Assembly (NCBI GenBank): GCA_963545585.1
Contig: CAUUKX010000022.1
Span: forward strand, 1-24,210
DNA length: 24,210 nt
From: W11650 sp963545585
GTDB lineage: Bacteria > Bacillota > Clostridia > Lachnospirales > Vallitaleaceae
Direction: 5' to 3'
Shown: in pieces, positions 1 through 6,006 of the stretch
Position numbering within the stretch: the stretch's first letter is position 1
Layout: every line of letters starts with the position of its first letter
Made by a program: the position numbers and the translations under genes
Notes under the pieces: model-generated
Database searches by the model: none
Told to the model about the DNA's origin: nothing
What the model saw: only the letters and a program-made list of their open reading frames with translations

Positions 1-65
1 ATCTTGCATTTTTTGGATTTTGTTTGTTCGGGTAAAAAAACGGGGAAACTCAAAGAAAATTCCTC

Positions 66-94
66 TTGACATTTTTAGTCTTATGAGGTAGACT
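66..94 (+). promoter_or_regulatory. Sigma-A type promoter of the T-box/brnQ transcript
   Basis: The -35 box TTGACA (66-71) is a consensus match. A 17-nt spacer separates it from TAGACT (89-94), a reasonable -10. Transcription would start near 101, just before the T-box leader. No other promoter of this quality lies between here and brnQ. Confidence 0.75.
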
Positions 95-97
95 AAA
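74..97. promoter_or_regulatory. Palindrome overlapping the -10 box, possible operator
   Basis: TTTAGTCT (74-81) and AGACTAAA (90-97) form a perfect 8-bp inverted repeat with an 8-bp centre. It covers the spacer end and the -10 of the T-box promoter. No U-run follows, so it is not a terminator. Its geometry suits a dimeric repressor, but I cannot assign a regulator. Confidence 0.45.
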
Positions 98-100
98 AAA

Positions 101-367
101 AATCAAATAAAACATTGCCGATTATAGAGAACGAGTAAAGGTCATGGATTTTATCAGAGAGGCAGCGGTTGGTGTGAGCTGCTAAAAGACAGATTTTGAA
201 AATCATCTCTTAGGTTCATTCTGAAAAGAAAATTAGGAATTGACGGAGTGGTCTCACGTTATAGAGAAACAGCGTTGTCAGACGCAAGAGAGCGCCAATG
301 AAAATTGGAAAAAAGGTGGTACCGCGATAATTCGTCCTTTGTATTGAAAGATACAAAGGACTTTTTC
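101..367 (+). promoter_or_regulatory. T-box riboswitch leader (probably Ile-specific) with terminator
   Basis: The leader carries the conserved T-box core GGTGGTACCGCG (315-326). It is followed by an intrinsic terminator: an 11-bp perfect stem GTCCTTTGTAT/ATACAAAGGAC (334-361) and a T5 run. Stem I shows an AGTA motif (about 135-138) on the 5' side, the distal hairpin GCAGC...GCTGC, and GAA (198-200) on the 3' side. After GAA and one base comes ATC (202-204), so the likely specifier is isoleucine. The TGGT in the antiterminator bulge would pair with a tRNA ending ACCA. T-boxes of this kind let transcription through when the cognate tRNA is uncharged, which suits the downstream branched-chain amino acid transporter. 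The T-box identity is firm; the Ile specificity is inferred from the triplet position. Confidence 0.93.
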
Positions 368-487
368 ATTGTCAGAATTGCGGGTTTCCCGAAATAATCT
401 CTGATTTGACAAAAACGTGCTCCGGCATGCGAGCAGCGTTCCGGCGGCAAGCGAAATGGCATAAAAGAAGAAAGAGAAGTTTAATTG

Positions 488-562
488 CTCAATGTTCCCC
501 CGATTGAAGTGCTGCGCACTTCTGCCCCCAAAGACGGTTGTGCTGAACATGGGAAAGTTGGG
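488..562 (+). mobile_element. Mosaic MITE copy A (75 bp, degenerate)
   Basis: Shortest and most decayed copy of the repeat family. The left end is CTCAATGTTCCCC, the right end ATGGGAAAGTTGGG. The interior holds one GAAGTGC-TGC-GCACTTC hairpin and a remnant of the AAAGAC..GTTGTGCTGAACATGGG arm shared with copies C and D. The 7-bp flanks TTAATTG and TTAACCA agree only in the first four bases, which suggests an old insertion. It lies in the leader between the T-box terminator and brnQ. Confidence 0.75.
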
Positions 563-595
563 TTAACCACTATCAGAAAAGGAGAAAAAGAAAAA

Positions 596-1957
596 ATGAA
601 AGAAAAATTAACCGTTAAACAGTATTTGCTGGTCAGTACCTTATTATTTGGTATGTTTTTCGGAGCCGGCAACTTAATCGTCCCGCCGATGACCGGGAAA
701 ATGGCCGGCAGCAATGTTTGGCTGACGATGGTATTCTTTTGCGTAACGGCAGTGGTGCTGCCGGTGATGGGCGTAATTGCCGTGGCGAAATCTGGCGGCC
801 TGAAGAATCTGGCGGCCAGAGTGGACAGCAAGTTTGCGGCTGTTTTTACGGCGGCGATTTATTTATCGATCGGGCCGGCACTCGGCATTCCGCGGGCCGG
901 CAGCGTGCCGTTTGAAATGGCGATTAAGCCCTATCTGCCAGCAGCGCTGACCGATCTCTCTGGCTTATCGGCACGGCTGCCGCTGCTAATTTATACCTTA
1001 ATTTTCTTCGGCGTGGCTTACTGGCTGTCGCTGACCCCAAGCAAGTTAGTGGAAAGAATGGGAAAGGTGATTACGCCGGCGCTGCTGATTTTGATGGCAG
1101 TTTTATTTATCGTTTCGCTGGCCAAGGGTATGCCGCAGTTGGGGCAGCCCTTATCGGAGGACTATTCGGCGCATCCCAGCCTGACCGGTTTTATTGACGG
1201 TTATATGACGATGGATACGATTGCTGCTCTTAATTTCGGTTTGGTGGTTTCCATGGTTATTCAGGGGCTTCATATTAAGGATGAGAAAAAAATGGTAAGC
1301 ACGACCATCAAAGCCGGAACTTTGTCCGGCGTACTGTTAGCGGTTATTTATTTCTTGCTGGCCTATTTAGGTGCATCCAGTGCCAGTATGTTTGCCGATA
1401 CTGAAAATGGAGCCCAAATTTTGGGTCGGGTGTCAATGCATCTGTTAGGAACAAGTGGAACACTCTTGCAGGGTGCGATCTTTACTTTGGCTTGCCTTAC
1501 CACCTGCGTGGGTTTAATTACTTCCTCCGGCAAGTATTTTACCACATTAAGCACCAAATTATCCTATAAAAGCTGGGTGACGATCTGGACGGTGTTAAGT
1601 TTTATCTTTGCTAATATTGGTTTAAATGCTATCCTGAGCTACAATGTAACACTGCTTTTCGTTCTTTACCCGGTGTCGATTGTCCTGATTCTTCTGGCGC
1701 TGACCAATCGTTTTGTTGAGTCGAATCCGCTGATTTACCGGGCGACGATTTATACTACACTAATTATCAGTGCGGTTGAATCGCTTGATCAGGTATTGGG
1801 CGTTAAGCTGCCGGTGCTGCAAAGCGTTTTCTCACGGTTGCCTTTATATGACCGGCAGCTCAGCTGGGTGCTGCCGGCGGTGATTGTCCTGACGATTACT
1901 TTTACCTTGAAGTTAGCGGGCGTTGGCGGCCGAGTGCAGGAGCAGGAAAGATTATAA
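596..1957 (+). CDS. brnQ: Branched-chain amino acid:cation symporter (BrnQ/LIVCS family)
   Basis: Secondary transporter that imports Leu, Ile and Val with Na+ or H+ across the cytoplasmic membrane. The 453-residue product has the family length and about 12 hydrophobic segments. It starts with the family's typical N-terminus LLFGMFFGAGNLIVPP, followed by a Gly-rich IGPALGIPRAG segment typical of LIVCS carriers. I chose ATG 596 because an AAAGGAG ribosome binding site lies just upstream and LIVCS proteins normally begin a few residues before the first helix. The frame is open back to a TTG at 485, but that stretch is repeat copy A. The gene stands alone behind the T-box leader, so expression should rise when charged tRNA-Ile is scarce. 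No clear terminator follows it. Substrate preference among the three amino acids cannot be read from the sequence. Confidence 0.93.
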   Translation: MKEKLTVKQYLLVSTLLFGMFFGAGNLIVPPMTGKMAGSNVWLTMVFFCVTAVVLPVMGVIAVAKSGGLKNLAARVDSKFAAVFTAAIYLSIGPALGIPRAGSVPFEMAIKPYLPAALTDLSGLSARLPLLIYTLIFFGVAYWLSLTPSKLVERMGKVITPALLILMAVLFIVSLAKGMPQLGQPLSEDYSAHPSLTGFIDGYMTMDTIAALNFGLVVSMVIQGLHIKDEKKMVSTTIKAGTLSGVLLAVIYFLLAYLGASSASMFADTENGAQILGRVSMHLLGTSGTLLQGAIFTLACLTTCVGLITSSGKYFTTLSTKLSYKSWVTIWTVLSFIFANIGLNAILSYNVTLLFVLYPVSIVLILLALTNRFVESNPLIYRATIYTTLIISAVESLDQVLGVKLPVLQSVFSRLPLYDRQLSWVLPAVIVLTITFTLKLAGVGGRVQEQERL

Positions 1958-1993
1958 AAAATAACCAAAATTTTTGCAAAAACAATAAAGTTA

Positions 1994-2022
1994 TTGACAA
2001 ACTCAACAAAGAGTAGTATATT
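1994..2022 (+). promoter_or_regulatory. Strong sigma-A type promoter before the broken small ORF
   Basis: TTGACA (1994-1999), a 17-nt spacer, then TATATT (2017-2022). This is close to consensus. The start site would fall near 2029, just ahead of ATG 2039 and the GGTGGTGAGG ribosome binding site at 2056-2065. Confidence 0.7.
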
Positions 2023-2038
2023 AAATATAGAATAAAAA

Positions 2039-2390
2039 ATGAAGTTAGTAAAAAAGGTGGTGAGGTTGCAAAATAAAAAAATAATTTTTGCAGTATAGGC
2101 GGAGGAAACAGGAAACAGGAAACATTATAATTAAGTCTGACAGTAAATTTGAAGTTAAGACTTATCTTACAGATGGTTCATACATTCAAACAATTTCGCC
2201 AGACTACTCCAATGGTGTCTACTCCGTAAATATGGTTAATTTTGATAATAGTAAGAAGTATTATTTTAGTGTGCATAATAAAACTTCTTCTCCTATGAAA
2301 AATGCCAAATATGAAGCGTATAAAGAAGGGTTTGATTCTGTATCAATCAGTTTAATGAAGAATACGCCAGTGTATGTCTTAGAATTTTAA
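2039..2390 (+). pseudogene. Broken small ORF, unrecognised, possibly once secreted
   Basis: A good promoter and a strong GGTGGTGAGG site lead into two in-frame starts, ATG 2039 and TTG 2066. That frame gives only MKLVKKVVRLQNKKIIFAV and then TAG (2096-2098). A second frame, open from TTG 2088 to TAA 2390, encodes about 100 residues that look like a soluble, strand-rich domain (for example TYLTDGSYIQTISPD and KKYYFSVHNKTSSP), but it has no ribosome binding site of its own. The simplest reading is a small protein whose start was separated from its body by a frameshift near the T5 run at 2085-2089. The basic-then-hydrophobic N-terminus hints at the start of a signal peptide but is too short to be sure. 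Three perfect copies of AGGAAAC (2103-2123) follow the break. I do not recognise a family. Repeat copy B begins eight bases after the stop. Confidence 0.5.
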
Positions 2391-2398
2391 AACAATAA

Positions 2399-2530
2399 CT
2401 CAACTTTCCCATGTTCGCCAGAACAGTCTTTTTTAGGCAGATTGCCCGCCCGGGCAGAAAGCGAAACTTTCGATCAGGGCACCCGCTCTCTGAGCGGGAC
2501 AGAGCCAAAAAAGACTATGGGAAAGTTGAG
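2399..2530 (-). mobile_element. Mosaic MITE copy B (132 bp) with perfect 7-bp target duplication
   Basis: Ends are CTCAACTTTCCCAT and ATGGGAAAGTTGAG, a perfect 14-bp terminal inverted repeat. It is flanked on both sides by ACAATAA (2392-2398 and 2531-2537), the mark of transposition. The interior has the CTGCCC/GGGCAG block, a GAAAG..CTTTC hairpin and the CCCGCTC-TCT-GAGCGGG hairpin. It runs opposite to copies A, C and D. There is no ORF inside. Confidence 0.88.
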
Positions 2531-2551
2531 ACAATAACTTTAAAAGTTTAA

Positions 2552-2599
2552 AAATTATTGTGAGATGGGTACTTGGAGTTACTCATCTCATAATAATTT
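2552..2599 (+). promoter_or_regulatory. Long stem-loop just before the ribosome binding site
   Basis: AAATTATTGTGAGATGGGTA pairs with TACTCATCTCATAATAATTT as a stem of about 20 bp broken only by G.U-type mismatches, with an 8-nt loop. The stem ends two bases before the GGAAAGGA ribosome binding site of the exported protein. There is no U-run, so it is not a terminator. It could protect the transcript or gate translation; this is inference. Confidence 0.5.
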
Positions 2600-2615
2600 A
2601 TGGAAAGGAATTTAT

Positions 2616-3356
2616 ATGAAAAAATTAGTTTTACTTTTGTTGTCTTTTTCCTTATTGCTTCATCTTCCCATAGCAGCGGCGGATTGTCCGCAAAAGCAAG
2701 AGCGGGAAGAAGCCTATCGTAAATTAGTAGAAACCAAATTCATTCACCCACAAAAAGAGCAAACCGAGCAAAGCACCGAGAACGCTTTGGGCAGTTTGTT
2801 ATTGCTTAGCCGAGAAGTAATTGACCCGATGACGGCGCAAGCATGCGGCAGCGGGCTTAAATTGGAAAACGGCACGGTAATAGAGCCAATTTTGGATTCA
2901 GCAACTGGCCAAAAAACAAAAAATGCCTATGCGATTAAGTTTCAACCACAAAAGCTGTTGCAAAATACCGTTTTAGGCGCAGAAACTGGTCGGCAAAGCG
3001 TAGAGTTTGAATATAAAGAAACCGCACCATACATTAAACTGTGGGTAGAAAATAAGGGAGAGACATCGTTTCGGGTAAGAATACTGCCGAAAGGGGTGTT
3101 TGATGGCCCGGATGCACTGTATCAAGATGATTTTACGGTAAAGCCGCATACCTCGCAGGTAATTTATTATTTTGGCGATCCGCAAAATAAAAATAAAGGC
3201 TTTCAGTTTGATATTGTATCGGCAGACCAGATGCCCTTAAACGGAACATTGGCAATGAAAGAATTTACCAAAGTTATCAAAAAAGCGGAAGAATTGGAAC
3301 AAGGCTTTTATCAGGTTTTTGAGGAAATGGTGAAAGAGCCGGAAATGAAAAAATAA
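2616..3356 (+). CDS. Exported protein of unknown function
   Basis: The 246-residue product begins MKKLVLLLLSFSLLLHLPIAAA, a typical Sec signal peptide: two lysines, a Leu-rich core and an AAA cleavage site before DCPQ. The Asp just before the Cys does not fit a lipobox, so I expect a released or wall-zone protein and not a lipoprotein. The mature part is hydrophilic. The first third is helical and charged; residues of roughly 115-215 alternate like beta strands (YKETAPYIKLWVENKGETSF, FTVKPHTSQVIYYFGDPQNK). I do not recognise the family. ATG 2616 is chosen over ATG 2565 because GGAAAGGA lies 6 nt upstream and the signal peptide starts there; the longer form would put the 2552-2599 hairpin inside the gene. 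Only one Cys remains after cleavage, so no disulfide within the chain is expected. It stands alone, between repeat copy B and a stem-loop-rich gap. Confidence 0.8.
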   Translation: MKKLVLLLLSFSLLLHLPIAAADCPQKQEREEAYRKLVETKFIHPQKEQTEQSTENALGSLLLLSREVIDPMTAQACGSGLKLENGTVIEPILDSATGQKTKNAYAIKFQPQKLLQNTVLGAETGRQSVEFEYKETAPYIKLWVENKGETSFRVRILPKGVFDGPDALYQDDFTVKPHTSQVIYYFGDPQNKNKGFQFDIVSADQMPLNGTLAMKEFTKVIKKAEELEQGFYQVFEEMVKEPEMKK

Positions 3357-3426
3357 GAAATGTCGCAAGGCTTTAAGACTGCACAAAAATTGATGCAAGG
3401 TCAAAGATCAAGATAATCTGCTCTGT

Positions 3427-3461
3427 TTGCCTATATTAAGAGCAAGCTCTTATATAGGCAA
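3427..3461. repeat. TGCCTATA stem-loop 1
   Basis: TTGCCTATAT(T)AAGAGC pairs with GCTCTTATATAGGCAA around an AA loop. The stem is 16 bp with one bulged T. It shares its outer arm TTGCCTATA with the next stem-loop and has a different inner arm. No U-run follows, so it looks like a REP-like palindromic repeat. Confidence 0.6.
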
Positions 3462-3481
3462 CAAAAGCATATTATCAAGAT

Positions 3482-3540
3482 GGTTAGCTTATATTGCCTA
3501 TACGAAAGCTTGCTTTCAGTATAGGCAAATACAGCTAATC
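3482..3540. repeat. TGCCTATA stem-loop 2
   Basis: A near-perfect stem spanning 59 bp. The outer arms GGTTAGCTTATA and TATACAGCTAATC-like flank TTGCCTATAC/GTATAGGCAA, and the inner arms are GAAAGC and GCTTTC. It resembles the stem-loop at 3427-3461 with the inner arm swapped. A single further half-site TATAGGCAA lies at about 3641-3649. Confidence 0.6.
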
Positions 3541-3558
3541 ATCAAATTGAAAATAAAC

Positions 3559-3642
3559 AAAAAATATGTTAAAGTAAATGGATGGAACTTTCCCTTGTTC
3601 CGGCGGACAGGGGAAGGGGATAGACTTTAACATATTTTTTTA
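3559..3642. terminator. Two-way terminator-like inverted repeat
   Basis: AAAAAATATGTTAAAGT (3559-3575) and its exact 17-bp complement (3624-3640) flank 48 bp that can extend the stem imperfectly (CTTTCCCTTGTTCC against GGCGGACAGGGGAAG). The A-run on one side and T-run on the other would terminate transcription in either direction. It sits between the exported protein and the regulator. The rest of 3357-3729 holds only the two stem-loops above and no credible gene. Confidence 0.55.
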
Positions 3643-3729
3643 TAGGCAAAAATTGGCCGAATGTTCGATCAGCGGCCGCAGGTAAGATATCTGCGCTGGG
3701 AAACGGCGGCAGCCGGATTGAGGTGAACC

Positions 3730-4479
3730 GTGACGGAAAGAGATATGCTGCAAAATTACAGCAAATTAACGGAAATAGAAAAGAAAATTTTCCATTACAT
3801 TGTGGAAAATGTGAAAGGAATTCAAAGCCAAACGGCCAAGGAGATTGCCGAACGGAACTTCGTGTCCAAAACAACGGTCATTAACGTTGCCAAAAAATGC
3901 GGTTTTCAGGGCTTTTCTGACTTTAAATATTATTTGCTCTATCATCAGACGGCGGCGAAGCCGGCTGATGATTTCTTGTCGGCCTCGAAAAAATTGCAGG
4001 AAGAAGTGGATAGAACTTTTTTCCTGACCGATGAAAAGACGCTGGAGGAAGCGGATCAAGCTATTTTAAATGGTCGTTTGATTTATATTTTCGGCGTGGG
4101 TTTATCCGGTCAGATTGCCGCCATGCTGGAAAATCTGCTGCTCAAACAGGGGGTGAAAGCCCTGTTTGTTCGGGACGGCAACAATATCGCTACGATTGCT
4201 GACAGCGGACTCGCTGAGGATGCGGTTATTTTGCTGTCGCTGTCGGGACGAACGGAAAAGATGGTGGAGATGGCTAAAAAGGCTAAAATAAAAGGAATGA
4301 AACTAATCAGCATCACTGCTTTTACCGATAATGAGATTCAGGCGATGGCCGATATCCGGCTTTATTCTTATGCTGGTATTTCCGATACCAGGACGAATGA
4401 TACGCTGCCCCGTTTGGGCATGCACCTGATCATTTGTCTGCTGTCGGAAAAGCTGAAGGAGCTTCGACAAAAACAATAA
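3730..4479 (+). CDS. MurR/RpiR-family transcriptional regulator
   Basis: DNA-binding regulator that senses a phosphosugar. The 249-residue product has the family length. Residues 1-75 form the RpiR helix-turn-helix domain (KKIFHYIVENVKGIQSQTAK, then TAKEIAERNFVSKTTVINVA and GFQGFSDFKYYL). Residues of about 105-240 form a SIS domain: IYIFGVGLSGQIAAMLENLL, then the sugar-phosphate loop LLSLSGRTEKMVEMAKKAK and the LISITAFTDN strand. I kept GTG 3730, which follows GAGGTGAACC; ATG 3745 is an alternative five codons in. Members control sugar or amino-sugar use, but no sugar gene is adjacent, so the effector and targets are unknown. A terminator at 4498-4541 and a new promoter separate it from the ATPase operon, so it is probably its own transcript. 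Whether it regulates the ATPase cannot be told. Confidence 0.9.
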   Translation: MTERDMLQNYSKLTEIEKKIFHYIVENVKGIQSQTAKEIAERNFVSKTTVINVAKKCGFQGFSDFKYYLLYHQTAAKPADDFLSASKKLQEEVDRTFFLTDEKTLEEADQAILNGRLIYIFGVGLSGQIAAMLENLLLKQGVKALFVRDGNNIATIADSGLAEDAVILLSLSGRTEKMVEMAKKAKIKGMKLISITAFTDNEIQAMADIRLYSYAGISDTRTNDTLPRLGMHLIICLLSEKLKELRQKQ

Positions 4480-4497
4480 AATCAACAGTGAAAAACG

Positions 4498-4541
4498 CCG
4501 GTTTATACTGAAAAATAGATAAGGTATAAATTGGTTTTTTT
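4498..4541 (+). terminator. Intrinsic terminator after the RpiR-type regulator
   Basis: CCGGTTTATAC pairs with GTATAAATTGG (two G.U pairs) around a 15-nt loop and runs straight into T7. It begins 18 nt after the regulator's stop codon and ends 22 nt before the ATPase -35 box. Confidence 0.65.
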
Positions 4542-4563
4542 GTTATAAATCCCATAACCGGAC

Positions 4564-4592
4564 TTGACCGGAAGAAAGGACAGGACTATAAT
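4564..4592 (+). promoter_or_regulatory. Promoter of the V/A-ATPase operon
   Basis: TTGACC (4564-4569), a spacer of exactly 17 nt, then the consensus TATAAT (4587-4592). Transcription would begin near 4599, which leaves a leader of only about 20 nt carrying AAGGAG before ATG 4618. No later promoter of this quality was seen ahead of the operon's other genes. Confidence 0.8.
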
Positions 4593-4617
4593 ACAAAGAA
4601 AAGGAGAGCAGACCGCA

Positions 4618-4929
4618 ATGGAAGAAGTAATTAAAAAAATCATACAAATCGAAGAAGAAGCGGCGGAAATGGAAAAAGACGCCAATGAAAAAATCCGGCA
4701 AAAGAAAATGGAGCAGGAAAAAACCTTGGAGCATCTGCGTCAGAACTTAAAGCGCAAAGCCGCCGACAAGGTTGCCACCCTGCAAGAATGGGAAATGAAA
4801 GAAACCGACGTAGAAATTGCCAGACAAAAAGGTGCTTTTGATAAGCAGTTGGCGGCACTGGATGCGATTGAAAAAGAAAAAGCCAAAGACTGGCTGGATG
4901 CTTTGTTTGCAGAAATTACAAAGGAGTAG
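4618..4929 (+). CDS. V/A-type ATPase peripheral-stalk subunit (G/H-like)
   Basis: Small stalk subunit that pairs with subunit E to hold the catalytic head against rotation. The 103-residue product is almost all Glu, Lys, Gln and Ala heptads (KIIQIEEEAAEMEKDANEKI, MEQEKTLEHLRQNLKRKAAD) with no membrane segment, so it should be one long coiled coil. That composition, the size and its place as first gene of the operon fit the NtpF/AhaH/subunit G-H family, which is too low in complexity for firm sequence assignment. ATG 4618 follows AAGGAGAGC. The frame is open upstream to 4564, but that stretch is the promoter. The next gene starts three bases after its stop codon, so translation is probably coupled. 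Confidence 0.85.
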   Translation: MEEVIKKIIQIEEEAAEMEKDANEKIRQKKMEQEKTLEHLRQNLKRKAADKVATLQEWEMKETDVEIARQKGAFDKQLAALDAIEKEKAKDWLDALFAEITKE

Positions 4930-4932
4930 AAA

Positions 4933-6006
4933 ATGGCGGGGATGTATGAGTACAATCATGCTGGAGCCAAGATCAAGGCGATGAAAGCGGGGCTTCTTCA
5001 GCAGGAGGATTATGAGCATTTAATCCGAATGCCAAGTGTACAGGAAGCGGCTTTGTACCTGAAAAGTTCGACCTGCTACCGGGAAGCACTGAAAGACTTG
5101 CAGGAGGACAATATTCATCGCGGCCATTTGGAGATTTTGCTGTACCGCTCCATGGCGGAGGATGCGGATAAAATTTCGCATTATGTTTCCGGCTATGAAA
5201 AAGAGCTGTTTTATCATATTTATACCGATCGCGAAATTGAGGACATCAAAAAGATGCTCCGCTTTTTGCGGCTGGGGCGGCCGCTGGCGGAAATGGATAC
5301 CGAGACGCTGTTTCGGGATCAGCGCAGTCAGGTTGATTTTGAAAAATGTCTGGCAGCCAAAACCGAGGCAGAACTGATTGAGGGCTTAAAAGCAACGATT
5401 TATTATCCGCCGCTGAAAGCACTGTTGTCGGAGAAGGGAACGCTGCCAATTTTTGATACGGAAATGACATTGGATTATTACGGCAATATGGAGATTATCC
5501 GGCGGATTCAAAACTTTAAAATGCAGGCGGCGGAAGGGCTGGCTATGAAAATGTTCGGCAGCCTTTTTGATTATCGCAATATTTTATATGTTTACCGTGG
5601 GCGTCGTTATTATAACCTGCCCAAAGAAATCCTGTACCGCTATTTGGTACCGCTGTATTACCGCATCTCAAAGCAGGAGATTCGGGGCATGATTGAGGCG
5701 GCATCCTTAGAGGATGCGGTTCGGATTGCCGACCAGTCGTTTTACGGCCGAATTTTTGACTTGCGCCGGAAAGGGCGAGGGCTGGCTTTTCAGCGTTTTA
5801 TGAGAAAAGAATGGCTCCATCTGATGAATGCGCATCCCTTTGGGCTGGCCTCTATTTTAGGGTATCTTTTGCTCAAAGAAATTGAAATCAGAGATATCAC
5901 GGTCATTATTGAAGGCATTCGCTACTCGGTCATCAGCAGCATGGATTTGACGAAAGAAATCGCATTTCCGTTAAGTAGAAAGGAAGGAGAGAGCAGTGGC
6001 CATTGA
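4933..6006 (+). CDS. ntpC: V/A-type ATPase subunit C (rotor socket, NtpC/AtpC)
   Basis: Subunit C (the yeast subunit d equivalent) caps the membrane c-ring and joins it to the central D-F shaft. The 357-residue product is near the family's usual 330-360. It has no membrane segment and is helical, with the family's opening pattern of Tyr- and Arg-rich helices (NHAGAKIKAMKAGLLQQEDY, then KSSTCYREAL) and a NILYVYRGRRYYNLP segment in the second half. The assignment rests on that look and on the position between the stalk gene and subunit I. AAGGAG lies 7 nt before ATG 4933. The last 11 bases overlap the start of subunit I, so the two are translationally coupled. Confidence 0.92.
   Translation: MAGMYEYNHAGAKIKAMKAGLLQQEDYEHLIRMPSVQEAALYLKSSTCYREALKDLQEDNIHRGHLEILLYRSMAEDADKISHYVSGYEKELFYHIYTDREIEDIKKMLRFLRLGRPLAEMDTETLFRDQRSQVDFEKCLAAKTEAELIEGLKATIYYPPLKALLSEKGTLPIFDTEMTLDYYGNMEIIRRIQNFKMQAAEGLAMKMFGSLFDYRNILYVYRGRRYYNLPKEILYRYLVPLYYRISKQEIRGMIEAASLEDAVRIADQSFYGRIFDLRRKGRGLAFQRFMRKEWLHLMNAHPFGLASILGYLLLKEIEIRDITVIIEGIRYSVISSMDLTKEIAFPLSRKEGESSGH

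Noticed and set aside
485..595. Longer brnQ with a 37-residue N-terminal extension from TTG 485
   Set aside because: The extension is translated repeat DNA without a ribosome site; ATG 596 has a good one and fits the family N-terminus.
2103..2123. Phase variation through the three AGGAAAC heptamers
   Set aside because: The stop codon that ends the supported frame (2096-2098) lies before the heptamers, so a change in their number would not restore the frame.
3360..3416. Eighteen-codon ORF (MSQGFKTAQK...) after the exported protein
   Set aside because: No ribosome site and too short to support.
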